Positions 16,682 to 27,889 of a stretch of DNA of 64,000 nucleotides are shown one piece after another. Made by a program: the position numbers and the translations under genes. This stretch comes from Chloroflexi bacterium CSP1-4 (lineage in GTDB: Bacteria; Chloroflexota; Limnocylindria; Limnocylindrales; CSP1-4), in NCBI GenBank assembly GCA_001443375.1, contig LDXM01000007.1, positions 41,856-105,855 of the forward strand. Reading direction: 5' to 3'. Under the pieces are notes generated by a model. The model was not told the origin of the DNA. It was given only the letters and a program-made list of their open reading frames with translations, and did no database searches. Each line of letters starts with the position of its first letter. Within the stretch, counting starts at the first letter, position 1.

Positions 16682-17160
16682 CCGGGGGTGGGTCGAGCCA
16701 TCTCCTGCGCCGCCTGGGCGACCGCGCTGACGATCTTCTGGTAGCCGGTGCAGCGACACAGGTTGCCGGCCAGCGCCGCACGGATCTCGCCCTCGCTCGG
16801 GCTCGGGTTCGCGGCCAGCAGCGCCGTGGCCGACATGAGCATGCCCGGCGTGCAGAAGCCGCACTGGACGCCACCCTCCTCCAGGAAGGCGCGCTGCAGA
16901 GCACTCGGCTGGTTATCGCGGACGAGGCCTTCCACCGTCGAGATGCGCCGGCCCGCGGCCTGGAGGGCCAGGTAGGAGCAGGAGTTCACAGGCCGGCCGT
17001 CGAGCAGGACCATGCACGCGCCACATTCCGAGTCGTCGCAGCCCTCCTTGGTGCCGGTCAGGCCGAGGTCGGTGCGCAGGGCGTCGAGCAGTGAGTGCCC
17101 CGGGTCGACGACGAGTTCGTACGGGACGTCGTTGACGGTGAGCGTCAGCGGGTACCTCAT
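16678..17160 (-). CDS. Molybdenum hydroxylase small subunit, two [2Fe-2S] clusters
   Basis: The 160-residue protein is the iron-sulfur subunit (CoxS/XdhC-type) of a xanthine oxidase family enzyme and passes electrons from the molybdenum site to FAD. The plant-type cluster is bound by C41, C46, C49 and C61 (EGCDDSECGACMVLLDG). The helical-domain cluster uses C100, C103, C135 and C137 (GVQCGFC and LCRCTGY). All eight cysteines are present. It is the last gene of a leftward operon with the FAD and molybdenum subunits; its ATG overlaps the stop of the FAD subunit (ATGA). Length matches the family. Confidence 0.93.
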   Translation of the reverse strand: MRYPLTLTVNDVPYELVVDPGHSLLDALRTDLGLTGTKEGCDDSECGACMVLLDGRPVNSCSYLALQAAGRRISTVEGLVRDNQPSALQRAFLEEGGVQCGFCTPGMLMSATALLAANPSPSEGEIRAALAGNLCRCTGYQKIVSAVAQAAQEMARPTPG

Positions 17161-18050
17161 GCGGCCTCCTCCTCGGCTCTCTTCAGGGCAGCCTCGATGG
17201 CCCGGCGAACGATGACCGGCACCATCGCCGTCCGGTAGCGGGCGGTCGCCCGGACGTCGTCGATCGGGCGGGCGGCAGCGGCGGCCCGCGCTGCAGCGGC
17301 GGCCACGCGCTCGGTGGTGGGTAGCTGGCCGCGCAGGGCCGTTTCTGCGTCGGCGGCGCGCACGACCGTGGGCGCGACCGCGGTCAGCGCGATCCGCGCT
17401 TCCGTGCATCGACCGTCGGCGTCGAGTGCGACGAGGACGGCGGCACCGACGACCGCGATCTCCATCGAGGCGCGGTAGTCGAGGCGGAGGTAGGCCGAGC
17501 CCACGCGGCCGGCCGGCTGCGGCGGCACGGTCACGCCGGTGAGCAGCTCGCCGGGCGCCAGCGCCGTCCGCGCCGGACCGAGCAGGAAGTCGGCGAGCGG
17601 CAGGCCTCGGGTCCCGCTCGCCGAGCGCAGCTCGACCGAGGCGTCGTAGACGAGGAGCGGCGCCCCGCTCTCCATGGCCGGGGACGCGTTGCACAGGTTG
17701 CCGCCCAGGGTGCCGACGTGGCGCGTGGCGGGCGAACCGACCAGCGCGGCGGCATCGGCGAGGGCGGTCCAGCGGCGCCGGACGAGATCCGACCGTTCGA
17801 GGTCCGCATGGGTCACGAGCGCCCCGAGGGCCAGCCCGCCGAACGGCGAGCCTTCGATCGTGGCCAGCTCGCTCAAGCGGTGGATGGCCACGAGCGCGGT
17901 CGGCAACTGGCGCCGGCCGCCGCGAGCGGCGACGACGAGGTCCGTGCCCCCGGCCACTACCCCTGCGTCGTTCCCCAGCTCGGCGAGCAGCGCGATGGCC
18001 TCGTCCAACGACGCCGGTGCGTGATAGGTGCGGCCCACGGCGACGGCCAC
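17157..18050 (-). CDS. Molybdenum hydroxylase medium subunit, FAD-binding
   Basis: This 297-residue protein is the flavin subunit (CoxM type). FAD-contacting motifs visible are VAGGTDLVV (32-40) and HVGTLGGNLCNASPAMESGAPLL (near 110-132), followed by the CO_deh_flav_C-type C-terminal domain (EARIALTAVAPTVVRAADAETALRG). It accepts electrons from the small subunit and hands them to an acceptor. It sits between the large and small subunit genes with tight junctions, so the three are almost certainly one transcript read leftward. The protein lacks an NAD-binding extension, as usual for this type. Confidence 0.92.
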   Translation of the reverse strand: MAVAVGRTYHAPASLDEAIALLAELGNDAGVVAGGTDLVVAARGGRRQLPTALVAIHRLSELATIEGSPFGGLALGALVTHADLERSDLVRRRWTALADAAALVGSPATRHVGTLGGNLCNASPAMESGAPLLVYDASVELRSASGTRGLPLADFLLGPARTALAPGELLTGVTVPPQPAGRVGSAYLRLDYRASMEIAVVGAAVLVALDADGRCTEARIALTAVAPTVVRAADAETALRGQLPTTERVAAAAARAAAAARPIDDVRATARYRTAMVPVIVRRAIEAALKRAEEEAA

Positions 18051-20330
18051 TCAGGCGTCCTCGCCGGCGAGTGCGGCCCAGACCCGGACCGGGGTCATGG
18101 GCAGGTGCCGGACCCGGACCCCGGTCGCAGCCGCGATGGCATTGGCCACCGCCGCCGCGGTGGGCACCACCGGTGGCTCGCCGACGCCCTTCGAGCCATA
18201 CGGCCCGCCATCGGCCGCGGGCGCATCCACGAACGCGATCTTCATAGCCGGCACGTCGGCCGCCGTCTGGAGCTTGTAGTCGAGGAGGTGCGGGTTCGCC
18301 TGGTTGCCGTCGCGGAACACGGTGCCCTCGCTGAGCGCGATGCCGAGGCCGTGGACGATGCCGCCCTCGACCTGGCCTTCGACGCCGATCGGGTTGAGGA
18401 CCCGCCCGAACTCATGGCCGGCGGCCACCTCCAGCACGCGCACGACGCCGGTCTCGCGGTCGACCCGGACGCGAGCGGCGTGGGCGAAGAAGGCCGGGGC
18501 GGCGAAGGCCGGGAACGCGACCCGCCCGGCGCACGACCCGCCGAGGCTGTCGGGCATCTTCGGTGCGGGCGGGTTGCCCTGGCCGGTGATCAGCTCGCCG
18601 TCGTCCTGGGCACGCCTGGCCAGCGCCGCGATCACGACCGACCGACCGGGCGCGTCCTTCGCGCGCACCACGCCCTCCACCAGCTCGAGGTCGAGCGGAT
18701 TCGCCTCCAGCTCGTCCGCCGCCATGCGCAGCAGCCGGTCGCGGATCTGCGCCGACGCGGCCAGGACCGCGCGGCCCACGTTGAACGTGGTCTGGCTGCC
18801 CGAGCTGCCCGAGTCGAAGGCGCCCGCGTCGGTGTCCTGGTAGACGAGCGAGATGCGTTCGGGCGCGAGGCCCAGCTCCTCGGCGGCGAGAAGCGCGAGG
18901 CCCATGACGCTGCCCGAGCCGTTCTCCTGGGCGCCGGTGACGACCGTTGCCGAGCCATCGGCGTTGAGCTTGATGTAGCAGCCCGCAGGGCCGGGTGCGC
19001 TGAACCACCAGCCGACGGCCAGGCCCATCCCGTCGCCGGGCGGCAGCGGCCGGCCCCAGCCGATGAGGCGGGCGGCCTCGAGCAGGCTCTCCCGTGCGCC
19101 GATCTTCTCGAAGCGTTGGCCGGTGGGGCCCTCGTCGCCCTCTGCGACGATGTTGCGGAGGCGGAACTCGAGCTTGTCGAGGCCAAGCCGCTCGGCGATG
19201 GCATCCACGTGCTGCTCGAGTGCCCAGCAGACCTGCGGGCCCGAAGGTGCCCGGGTGGAGCCGGCCGGTGTCCGGTTCGAGTAGACGGTGCGTCCCTCGA
19301 CGAGCATGTTCGGGTGGCGATAGGGCCCGGCGGCCATCATCGTGGCGATCTCGGTGATGACCGGGCCGTGGGTCGCATAGGCGCCGGTGTCGAGGATGAG
19401 GCTCGCCTCGTGCGCGACGATCGTGCCGTCACGCCGCACGCCGGTGCGGAACGTGGCGATGATGCCGTGGCGGGCCATGTCGGTGGCGGTGAACTCCTGG
19501 CGCCGGTCGAACACGAGGCGCACCGGCCGCCGCGCGGCGCGGGCCAGGGCCGCCACATGAGCTTCGAAATGGAACTCGCACTTCCCGCCGAAGCCGCCGC
19601 CGAGGTGGGGGACGACGACGCGGACTGCGCTCTCGGGCAGCTCGAGCGTCCTGGTCAACCCGTTGCGCGCCGGGAACGGCGTCTGCGTCGTGCTCCACAC
19701 GGTGACCCGGTCACCCTCCCACTGGGCGAGGACCGCGTGGGGCTCGATGGGGACGGGATGCGACATGTCGGCGACGTAGCGGCCCTCGACGATCTCGTCG
19801 GCTGCGGCGAAGCCGGCCTCGATGTCGCCCTTGACGATGTTCACAAAGCCGCAGTCGTTGCCGTCGCGGACGATCCCGTCGTTGGCGCTGTAGTCCTGCC
19901 AGTCCTCGTGGACGAGCGGCGCGCCGGGCGCCAGGGCGGCCTCGGGATCGAGGACCGGGGGCAGCGCCTCGAGTTCGACCTCGATGAGCCGGCAGGCCCG
20001 GTCGGCCAACTCGGGCGTCAGGGCCGCCACGGCAGCCAGGATCTCGCCTTCGAAGCGCACGACTTCGTGGGCGAACAGCGTCCGGTCCTCGACCGCCGCG
20101 CCGAAGCGGACGAAGGGGACGTCGTCCTGCGTGAGGACGGCCAGGACGCCCGGCAGGGCGCGCGCCGCGGACACGTCGAGGCGCCGGATCCGGGCCCGCG
20201 GGACGCCGGCGTGGAGGAAGGCGGCATGGAGCATCCCGGGCAGCACCAGGTCGGCCGCGTAGCGCGCCTGACCGGTCACCTTGGGGAGGCCGTCCGCCCG
20301 GACGAACCGCCGTCCCAACACCCGACTCAT
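18051..20330 (-). CDS. Molybdenum hydroxylase large (molybdopterin) subunit
   Basis: The 759-residue catalytic subunit binds the molybdopterin-cytosine-dinucleotide cofactor. GGGFGGK is at 244-250, and the catalytic-glutamate motif KGVGEPPVVPTAAAVANAI is near the C-terminus. The AYRCSFR active-site loop of form I aerobic CO dehydrogenase is absent; the corresponding region reads AGSTRAPSGPQVCW, as in xanthine/aldehyde-oxidase-like enzymes. It is therefore probably a hydroxylase of an aldehyde or N-heterocycle, not CO dehydrogenase; the true substrate is unknown. ATG 20330 is chosen because homology starts at SRVLGRRFVRADGLPKVTG and GAAGG stands upstream. No maturation genes (for example coxD, mocA) follow. 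Confidence 0.9.
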   Translation of the reverse strand: MSRVLGRRFVRADGLPKVTGQARYAADLVLPGMLHAAFLHAGVPRARIRRLDVSAARALPGVLAVLTQDDVPFVRFGAAVEDRTLFAHEVVRFEGEILAAVAALTPELADRACRLIEVELEALPPVLDPEAALAPGAPLVHEDWQDYSANDGIVRDGNDCGFVNIVKGDIEAGFAAADEIVEGRYVADMSHPVPIEPHAVLAQWEGDRVTVWSTTQTPFPARNGLTRTLELPESAVRVVVPHLGGGFGGKCEFHFEAHVAALARAARRPVRLVFDRRQEFTATDMARHGIIATFRTGVRRDGTIVAHEASLILDTGAYATHGPVITEIATMMAAGPYRHPNMLVEGRTVYSNRTPAGSTRAPSGPQVCWALEQHVDAIAERLGLDKLEFRLRNIVAEGDEGPTGQRFEKIGARESLLEAARLIGWGRPLPPGDGMGLAVGWWFSAPGPAGCYIKLNADGSATVVTGAQENGSGSVMGLALLAAEELGLAPERISLVYQDTDAGAFDSGSSGSQTTFNVGRAVLAASAQIRDRLLRMAADELEANPLDLELVEGVVRAKDAPGRSVVIAALARRAQDDGELITGQGNPPAPKMPDSLGGSCAGRVAFPAFAAPAFFAHAARVRVDRETGVVRVLEVAAGHEFGRVLNPIGVEGQVEGGIVHGLGIALSEGTVFRDGNQANPHLLDYKLQTAADVPAMKIAFVDAPAADGGPYGSKGVGEPPVVPTAAAVANAIAAATGVRVRHLPMTPVRVWAALAGEDA

Positions 20331-20379
20331 CGCGGCCTTCTCGTCGCCCGGCGTGACCGAGCGCCTGATCAGCGGTGCG

Positions 20380-20451
20380 TCAGGTCTTCGGCGTCTTCGG
20401 CGCCTTCGGCTTCTTCGGCTTCGGCGGCCGCTTCGGCGTCTTGTCACCCAT
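20380..20451 (-). CDS. Tiny basic Lys/Pro-rich protein (23 aa)
   Basis: A 23-codon frame encodes a highly basic peptide beginning MGDKTPKRPPKPKKPK and ending in TPKT. GAGGAGG stands 6 bases before the ATG, one of the best ribosome sites in the window, which argues for real translation despite the size. I recall similar small Lys/Pro-rich proteins annotated as hypothetical in other high-GC bacteria, but this was not checked. It has no membrane segment and could bind nucleic acid by charge. It lies 49 bases upstream of the molybdenum hydroxylase large subunit on the same strand. Confidence 0.55.
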   Translation of the reverse strand: MGDKTPKRPPKPKKPKAPKTPKT

Positions 20452-20628
20452 CTGGGACCTCCTCGTTCGCGTGAGGGGGGCGCGACCCGCCCGGCATCCG
20501 GGTCGGTCGACCAGGCGACACGCGGCACCTGCTCGGCGACACGATACCCGAACACGGGTCTCCCGCACCGGTCCTGCGCGCCACTCCCCACCGACGGGAT
20601 CCGCAGCGAGCACCCCTGGCCGGCCGGC

Positions 20629-20871
20629 TCACCCGGCAGCAGCGGCGCCATCAAGCAGGCCGTCGCGGCCGGCTTGGGGATCACGGTCATCTCGCACTGG
20701 GCGATCGAGAAGGAGCTCCAGCGTGGTCGTCTGGTCGTCCTCGACGTCGAGGGCTTTCCGCTCGAGCGACGGTGGTCGCTGGTCAACCTTCGGGCACGCC
20801 GCCTCTCACCGGCCGCTCGCCTGTGTCGCTCGTTCCTCGCCGACTATGCGGCTGCCCACGGCGCCGGCTGA
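20629..20871 (+). pseudogene. LysR-type regulator, C-terminal remnant
   Basis: The last about 80 residues of this frame match the end of a LysR substrate-binding domain: SSGAIKQAVAAGLGITVIS, then EKELQRGRLVVLDVEGFPLERRW and a terminal SPAARLCRSFLADY helix. Sequence upstream of about 20629 in this frame is arginine/proline-rich and non-homologous, and there is no helix-turn-helix anywhere nearby. The gene therefore appears to have lost its N-terminal two thirds. It probably once regulated a neighbouring operon; the molybdenum hydroxylase genes next door are an obvious candidate. Confidence 0.6.
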
Positions 20872-20984
20872 TCGGCTCCCTCGGCGCAGCGGGCGCTGCT
20901 CCGCCGAGCGCAAGGGCCGGACGGCTCTGGCCGCCGGGCCCGGCCCTCGATAGCGTGACGTGGTGAAGAGGAGGGCTGTCGGGC

Positions 20985-21488
20985 GTGTCAGAAGCGACCA
21001 TCCGCCAGTGTCACTTCCCGGGCGATCTCGTCTACGACGTGGAGCGCGACCTGTGGGCGCGGCAGGATGGCGACGGGACGCTGGTGCTGGGGCTCACGGA
21101 CGTCGGCCAGTCGCGGGCCGGGCACATCCAGGTGGTGAGCTTCTCTCGCCGCGCGCGGTCGGGGACGGTCGATCGTGGCGACGCGCTCGCGGTCCTGGAG
21201 AGCGCGAAGTGGGTGGGACCGGTCACGGGCCCCGTGGCCGGGTTGGTGGTCGCGCTGAACGAGGTGCTCCTCGTCCGGCCGAAGCTGATCAACCTCGACC
21301 CCTACGGCCGCGGCTGGATCGTCCGTCTCCGACCGGCTTCGGGCGAGGCTCTCGCCTTGGTCGACGGCTGGGTGCGCGGGCAGGAGGCCCTCGAGCGCTA
21401 CGAGGCCAAGCTGCGGCTGCCGTTCCGCTCGGTGGCCGGGGTGGACGAGGACTTCTGGTGCGTCCACTGCAACGAGTGGGACGTATGA
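20985..21488 (+). CDS. GcvH-like lipoyl-domain protein with C-terminal CxxC
   Basis: The 167-residue protein resembles glycine-cleavage H protein. A lipoyl-type barrel has the modified-lysine context LESAKWVGPVTGPVAG with K75, and the following NEVLLVRPKLINLDPYGRGWIVRLRP is a clear GcvH block. Unlike a standard H protein it has an extra C-terminal segment ending FWCVHCNEWDV (C159, C162). No gcvT or gcvP lies nearby, so an H-protein-like lipoate carrier (as in lipoate-binding proteins of sulfur metabolism) is an alternative to glycine cleavage. GTG 20985 has GAGGAGG 9 bases upstream. The stop overlaps the next gene (ATGA). Confidence 0.8.
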   Translation: MSEATIRQCHFPGDLVYDVERDLWARQDGDGTLVLGLTDVGQSRAGHIQVVSFSRRARSGTVDRGDALAVLESAKWVGPVTGPVAGLVVALNEVLLVRPKLINLDPYGRGWIVRLRPASGEALALVDGWVRGQEALERYEAKLRLPFRSVAGVDEDFWCVHCNEWDV

Positions 21489-21745
21489 CCCCTCGGATCG
21501 AGCTGTTCACCCACCCCGTCTGCAGCGGCTGTCGCGAGGCGCTGCTGGCGCTGTCCGAGCTGGAGAGGGCGGGGGAGATCGAGCTGGTGCTCTGGAGCCT
21601 CGCCATCCCCTCCGGACGCGCGCGCGGGGCCGAGGCCGGCGTGACGAGCGTCCCCACCGTGATCGTCGCCGGGGAGACCCGGGAGCTGGCCACGCGCCAG
21701 ACGCTGGAGCGCCTGATCGACGAATTGCGCGAGCCCCGGCTCTGA
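21485..21745 (+). CDS. Small thioredoxin/glutaredoxin-fold protein
   Basis: The 86-residue protein has a thioredoxin-like layout: first strand RIELFTHPVCSGCREALLAL with the CxxC at C13 and C16, and the cis-proline region TSVPTVIVAGETRELATRQT followed by a terminal helix. It is probably a cytosolic disulfide reductant or carrier. Its ATG overlaps the stop of the lipoyl-protein gene, implying coupled translation and a shared job. Downstream, on the opposite strand, lies a membrane thioredoxin-DsbD fusion, so this is a redox-themed neighbourhood. Confidence 0.8.
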   Translation: MTPRIELFTHPVCSGCREALLALSELERAGEIELVLWSLAIPSGRARGAEAGVTSVPTVIVAGETRELATRQTLERLIDELREPRL

Positions 21746-21781
21746 ACCCGGCCTGCGTCAGCGCCGGGCCCTGGCGCCCCT

Positions 21782-23170
21782 TCAGGTCCGGGGCGGGCCG
21801 CAGGCCGGTCGCGACCTCATCCGGTCCGCAAGGATGATCGACCCCCAGATCACGATGCCGGTGAGGAAGACGCCGATCGTCGCCCCGACGTCGGTCAGGC
21901 GCTCCGGCGCGAGCAGGAGGAGCAGGCCCAGGCCGAGCATGAGCAGGCCGCTCAGCAACTTGAGCCTGCGCATCTCCCGCTCGCTGATGCCGCGGGAGCC
22001 CAGCTTCCAGGTGAAGAAGGCGACCACCGCCAGCAGCGGAGCGACATACACGACGTTGTACAGCAGCAGGTACGCGTAGTAGGTCCCGAGGGGGAGGCTC
22101 GACAGCGTCAGCACCCGGGTGAAGACGACCGGGAAGCCGCCCGTGCAGAGCATCTCGTACGAGTTGGCCACGACGGCCACGAGCACCGTTCCGGCGACGA
22201 GGGCCGTGAGCCGCGTCGTCTCGGAGAGGTCCAGCATCCGCCCGAAGATCGCCGGCTTCGCCGACCCCGGGATGACCAGCGAGGGACCGTGCCCGAACCA
22301 GGCGAAGTCCTTGATGTTGATCAGCGCGGCCAGCACCGCCGCGCCCCCGGCGACCAGGGTCACGACGCGCAGCGCCCCGAAGAGCAGGAAGAGGTTGAGC
22401 CAGGCCGCCATCAGCACGAAGTAGGTCAGCCCCGAGACGAGGACGAACGTGCCGCCGATGAGCGCCATGCGCCGGCGGCTGCGGGAGCCGACGAGGACGC
22501 TGAGCAGGAAGAGGAGGACCGAGAGCGCGCAGGGGTTGAAGGCGTCGAGGCCACCGAGGACGATGGCCAGGACCGGCAGGGAGATCGTCCTGGCGTCCAC
22601 CGGACCCGCCAACGGGAGCACCACCGACGTGCCCGCGCCGGCAGGGGTCGGGGAGGGGGTCGGGGTCGCTGAGGCGGCCGGCGTCGCCGACGTGGACGGT
22701 CTCGGCAGCGCCGCCACGAGCTCGTCGTGGTACGCCACCAGCTCGGCGCGCAGGCTCACGCCGGTCGTCGTCGCCTCGTCGAAGCCGGTCCGGAGTCGGC
22801 CGGCGAAGAGGAAGGCCGGCACGCTCTGGATCTCCTCGCCGATGCTCGCCGCGAGGTCGACGATGAGCTGCCGGTTCGCCTCGCTGTCGCCGTCGAGCTG
22901 GAGCGAGTGGACGGTGAGCCAGGGCAGTTCGGCCTCGAGCTCCGCCACGAAAGGCCGCGCCTTCGCGCAGTGCGGGCAGGTGCTCAGCCAGCCATAGTAG
23001 AGGTCGACCTGCACGTCGCCGCGCTCATCGAGGTGGTACCACGGCGACGACGGCGGTGGGGACCCGGCGGCTGTGGAGGCCGGCGGCGTGGTCGCGGCGA
23101 CGGTCGCGAGCAGGATGATCGCCGCCGCCCCCACGCGGAGCATGCCCCTTGGTGACAAGGCGGGACCCAT
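21782..23170 (-). CDS. Thioredoxin domain fused to CcdA/DsbD-type membrane domain
   Basis: This 462-residue membrane protein begins with a signal-like hydrophobic segment (about 10-30), then an extracytoplasmic thioredoxin-like domain with CPHC at 65-68 and SVPAFLFAGRLRTGF. A proline/threonine/alanine linker (about 155-185) leads to a polytopic domain with the CcdA/DsbD cysteines in AFNPCALS and NSYEMLCTGGFP and about six to eight hydrophobic helices. The expected role is moving electrons from cytoplasmic thioredoxin across the membrane to extracytoplasmic disulfides. It is convergent with the small thioredoxin-fold gene. The fusion is unlike E. coli DsbD in having the thioredoxin domain first. 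Confidence 0.85.
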   Translation of the reverse strand: MGPALSPRGMLRVGAAAIILLATVAATTPPASTAAGSPPPSSPWYHLDERGDVQVDLYYGWLSTCPHCAKARPFVAELEAELPWLTVHSLQLDGDSEANRQLIVDLAASIGEEIQSVPAFLFAGRLRTGFDEATTTGVSLRAELVAYHDELVAALPRPSTSATPAASATPTPSPTPAGAGTSVVLPLAGPVDARTISLPVLAIVLGGLDAFNPCALSVLLFLLSVLVGSRSRRRMALIGGTFVLVSGLTYFVLMAAWLNLFLLFGALRVVTLVAGGAAVLAALINIKDFAWFGHGPSLVIPGSAKPAIFGRMLDLSETTRLTALVAGTVLVAVVANSYEMLCTGGFPVVFTRVLTLSSLPLGTYYAYLLLYNVVYVAPLLAVVAFFTWKLGSRGISEREMRRLKLLSGLLMLGLGLLLLLAPERLTDVGATIGVFLTGIVIWGSIILADRMRSRPACGPPRT

Positions 23171-23300
23171 CGATCTCGATTCAAGCCGTGCGCCGTCCGA
23201 ACCGCGAGTGCCGGTCGGCCCGCTGGGTCAGTCCGATCGAGCCGGACTGGAGCGGCGGGCGGGCCCACTGAGCTCGACGCCTGCACGGACCGGTGTCACG

Positions 23301-23567
23301 ATGATGCCCATGGCCGCCACGGTCCCGTTCGGCGACTCCCTGCTGCTCCTGATCGCCTTCCTGACGCTCGCGTCGATCTCCGTCTTCGCCTTCGTCGACG
23401 TCGTCCGGCGGCGGGACCTGAGCCGGTCCTGGAAGGGGCTCTGGATCGTCGTCGTCTTCGTGCCACCGTTCCTCGGCACGCTCGTCTACCTGCTCTTCCG
23501 CCCGGCGGGCGCCACCAGGGCCGAGCGGGAGGCGATGGAGAAGGCCGACCCCGACTCGCCCCGGTAA
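23301..23567 (+). CDS. Small membrane protein with PLDc_N-type domain
   Basis: The 88-residue protein has two hydrophobic helices (about 9-30 and 44-65) joined by a DVVRRRDLSRSWKGLW loop, with the ending PPFLGTLVYLLFRP. This matches the phospholipase D nuclease N-terminal (cardiolipin synthase N) small-protein family; its role is unknown. Three in-frame ATGs occur at 23301, 23304 and 23310; none has a good ribosome site, so the exact start is uncertain. The frame extends upstream to 23073, but that part is antisense to the DsbD-like gene. Confidence 0.7.
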   Translation: MMPMAATVPFGDSLLLLIAFLTLASISVFAFVDVVRRRDLSRSWKGLWIVVVFVPPFLGTLVYLLFRPAGATRAEREAMEKADPDSPR

Positions 23568-23593
23568 GCGCGCGCCAAGCGCCGGGGCACACG

Positions 23594-24040
23594 ATGGGCG
23601 GCATGAATGACACCTCGCCGGCAGACCGACGCACCCTCCGCCGTCGCCGTGGCGACGAGGCTGAGGCACTCGCGGCCCGCCATCTCACCGAGCGCGGCTG
23701 GACCATCCTGGCCACCCAGCTGCGGGTCGGGCGCGACGAGGTCGATCTCCTCGCCCTCGAACCCGGACCCCCGCCGACGATCGTGGTCGTGGAGGTGCGC
23801 AGCCGCTCCGACGCTCGCTACGGCGCGCAGGAGGAGCGTGTGGACGCCCGGAAGCTGCGCTGCCTGTACCGGGCGGCGGCGGCCCTGCGGATAGCGGGCC
23901 GGTCGGCCGACGGCACCCTCCTGCCTCGCGGGCCGTGGCGCGTGGACCTCGTGTCCGTGGACCTCGCCGCGGCCGACGGGTCCCACGACGGACGTCCCAT
24001 GGCGCGCGTGCGCCACCTGCGCGGGCTCATCCCGCCCTGA
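23594..24040 (+). CDS. YraN family (UPF0102) endonuclease-like protein
   Basis: The 148-residue protein has the UPF0102 pattern: [23 protein letters not shown], then [11 protein letters not shown] and [14 protein letters not shown], corresponding to the D...E.K-type restriction-endonuclease fold (with R where many have K), and a terminal [10 protein letters not shown]. Function is not established, although the gene is often next to rnhB or ribosomal genes; here it precedes rpsB. The start could be 23594 or the ATG at 23603; family homology begins at RRRRGDEAE, so the choice has little effect. Confidence 0.87.
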   Translation: MGGMNDTSPADRRTLRRRRGDEAEALAARHLTERGWTILATQLRVGRDEVDLLALEPGPPPTIVVVEVRSRSDARYGAQEERVDARKLRCLYRAAAALRIAGRSADGTLLPRGPWRVDLVSVDLAAADGSHDGRPMARVRHLRGLIPP

Positions 24041-24072
24041 GCCGGCAGGGGGCTGCGGCAGGACCCTGTGCT

Positions 24073-24078
24073 AGACTT
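24073..24078 (+). promoter_or_regulatory. Possible -10 element of the rpsB operon
   Basis: TAGACT occurs in the 197-base gap before rpsB, the same hexamer as in the better-supported rpsO promoter. It would give a leader of about 155 bases, room for ribosomal-protein feedback structures. No matching -35 is visible at standard spacing. Confidence 0.3.
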
Positions 24079-24237
24079 CCGCGGCCGCCCGCAGGGCAGG
24101 CGCCGTGGATCCGTCCGCGGCATCACGCACGCGTGCCGCTCCCCGCGGGGGTGCCGGCCGGCGCCCGGAAGCGTCGAGTCCGGTCCGCGGACCCTGAGGC
24201 GCGCGGAGGTCAGAACCGCACAGGAGGTCCTCGCCCC

Positions 24238-27083
<2,846 letters not shown>

Positions 27084-27087
<4 letters not shown>

Positions 27088-27881
27088 CCACCATCGGCTC
27101 GGCGCGGGGCGGTGTCTCCGGCCTGGCCGCCGAGCGGCCGGTGGATCGCCGCTCGTCGCCGGCCGACCTGGACGACGGCGAGTCGGACGGCGAGCCGACC
27201 ATCCCGCCGCGCCACGTGGCCATCATCATGGACGGCAACCGGCGCTGGGCCCGGTCGCGCGGCCTGCCCGAAACGGAGGGCCACGCCGCGGGTGTCGAGG
27301 CCATCCGGCCCATCCTGCGTCGCGCGGTGGAGCGCGACGTCGAGGTCCTCTCCCTCTACGCGTTCAGCCGCGAGAACTGGTCGCGTTCCGAGGACGAAGT
27401 GCGCACGCTCTTCGCGCTGCTCGAGTCGGCGATCCGCGACGAGACCCCGGAGCTCGTGCGCCAGGGCGTGCGGGTGCGCATCCTGGGACGCCTGGACGAG
27501 CTGCCGGAAGCCACTCGTAACTCCATCGGCGAGGCGCTCGCGGCCACCGAGGGCGGGCGGCGCCTGACCCTCAACGTCGCGTTCAACTACTCCGGCCGTT
27601 CGGAGATCGTGGACGCCGTGCGCCGCTGCATGGCCGACGGCCTCGGTCCCGAGACGATCGACGAGGCGGCCCTCGAGGCCCGCCTCTACACGACTGGGCT
27701 GCCGGAGCCGGACCTGCTCATCCGCACCGGCGGCGACCAGCGCATCAGCAACTTCCTGATCTGGCAGGCGGCGTACGCGGAGCTGTATTTCTGCGAGCGG
27801 CTCTGGCCCGACTTCGACCCCGACGCCTTCGACGAGGCACTCGCCGAATACGCCCGGCGCTCACGCCGCTTCGGCCGGTAG
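27084..27881 (+). CDS. uppS: Undecaprenyl diphosphate synthase (cis-prenyltransferase)
   Basis: This enzyme extends farnesyl diphosphate with isopentenyl units in cis to make the lipid carrier for cell-wall synthesis. The catalytic aspartate is D50 in HVAIIMDGNRRWARSRG; other landmarks are LYAFSRENWSR, FNYSGRSEIVDA and PDLLIRTGGDQRISNFLIWQAAYAELYF. The 265-residue product carries an extra about 40-residue polar N-terminus before the family core, so the GTG start at 27084 (overlapping the frr stop) could be replaced by a later one. It follows frr and precedes cdsA, the standard order. Confidence 0.96.
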
Positions 27882-27889
27882 GGCACGGC

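Noticed and set aside
18051..20330. Aerobic CO dehydrogenase (CoxL)
   Set aside because: The AYRCSFR active-site loop is absent.
17718..20474. A 918-codon rightward open frame opposite the molybdenum hydroxylase genes
   Set aside because: The leftward strand encodes complete FAD and Mo-subunit motifs; the rightward product is low-complexity and matches nothing.
20871..20984. Glycine riboswitch before the GcvH-like gene
   Set aside because: The 113-base gap shows no tandem aptamer-like structure that I can recognise.
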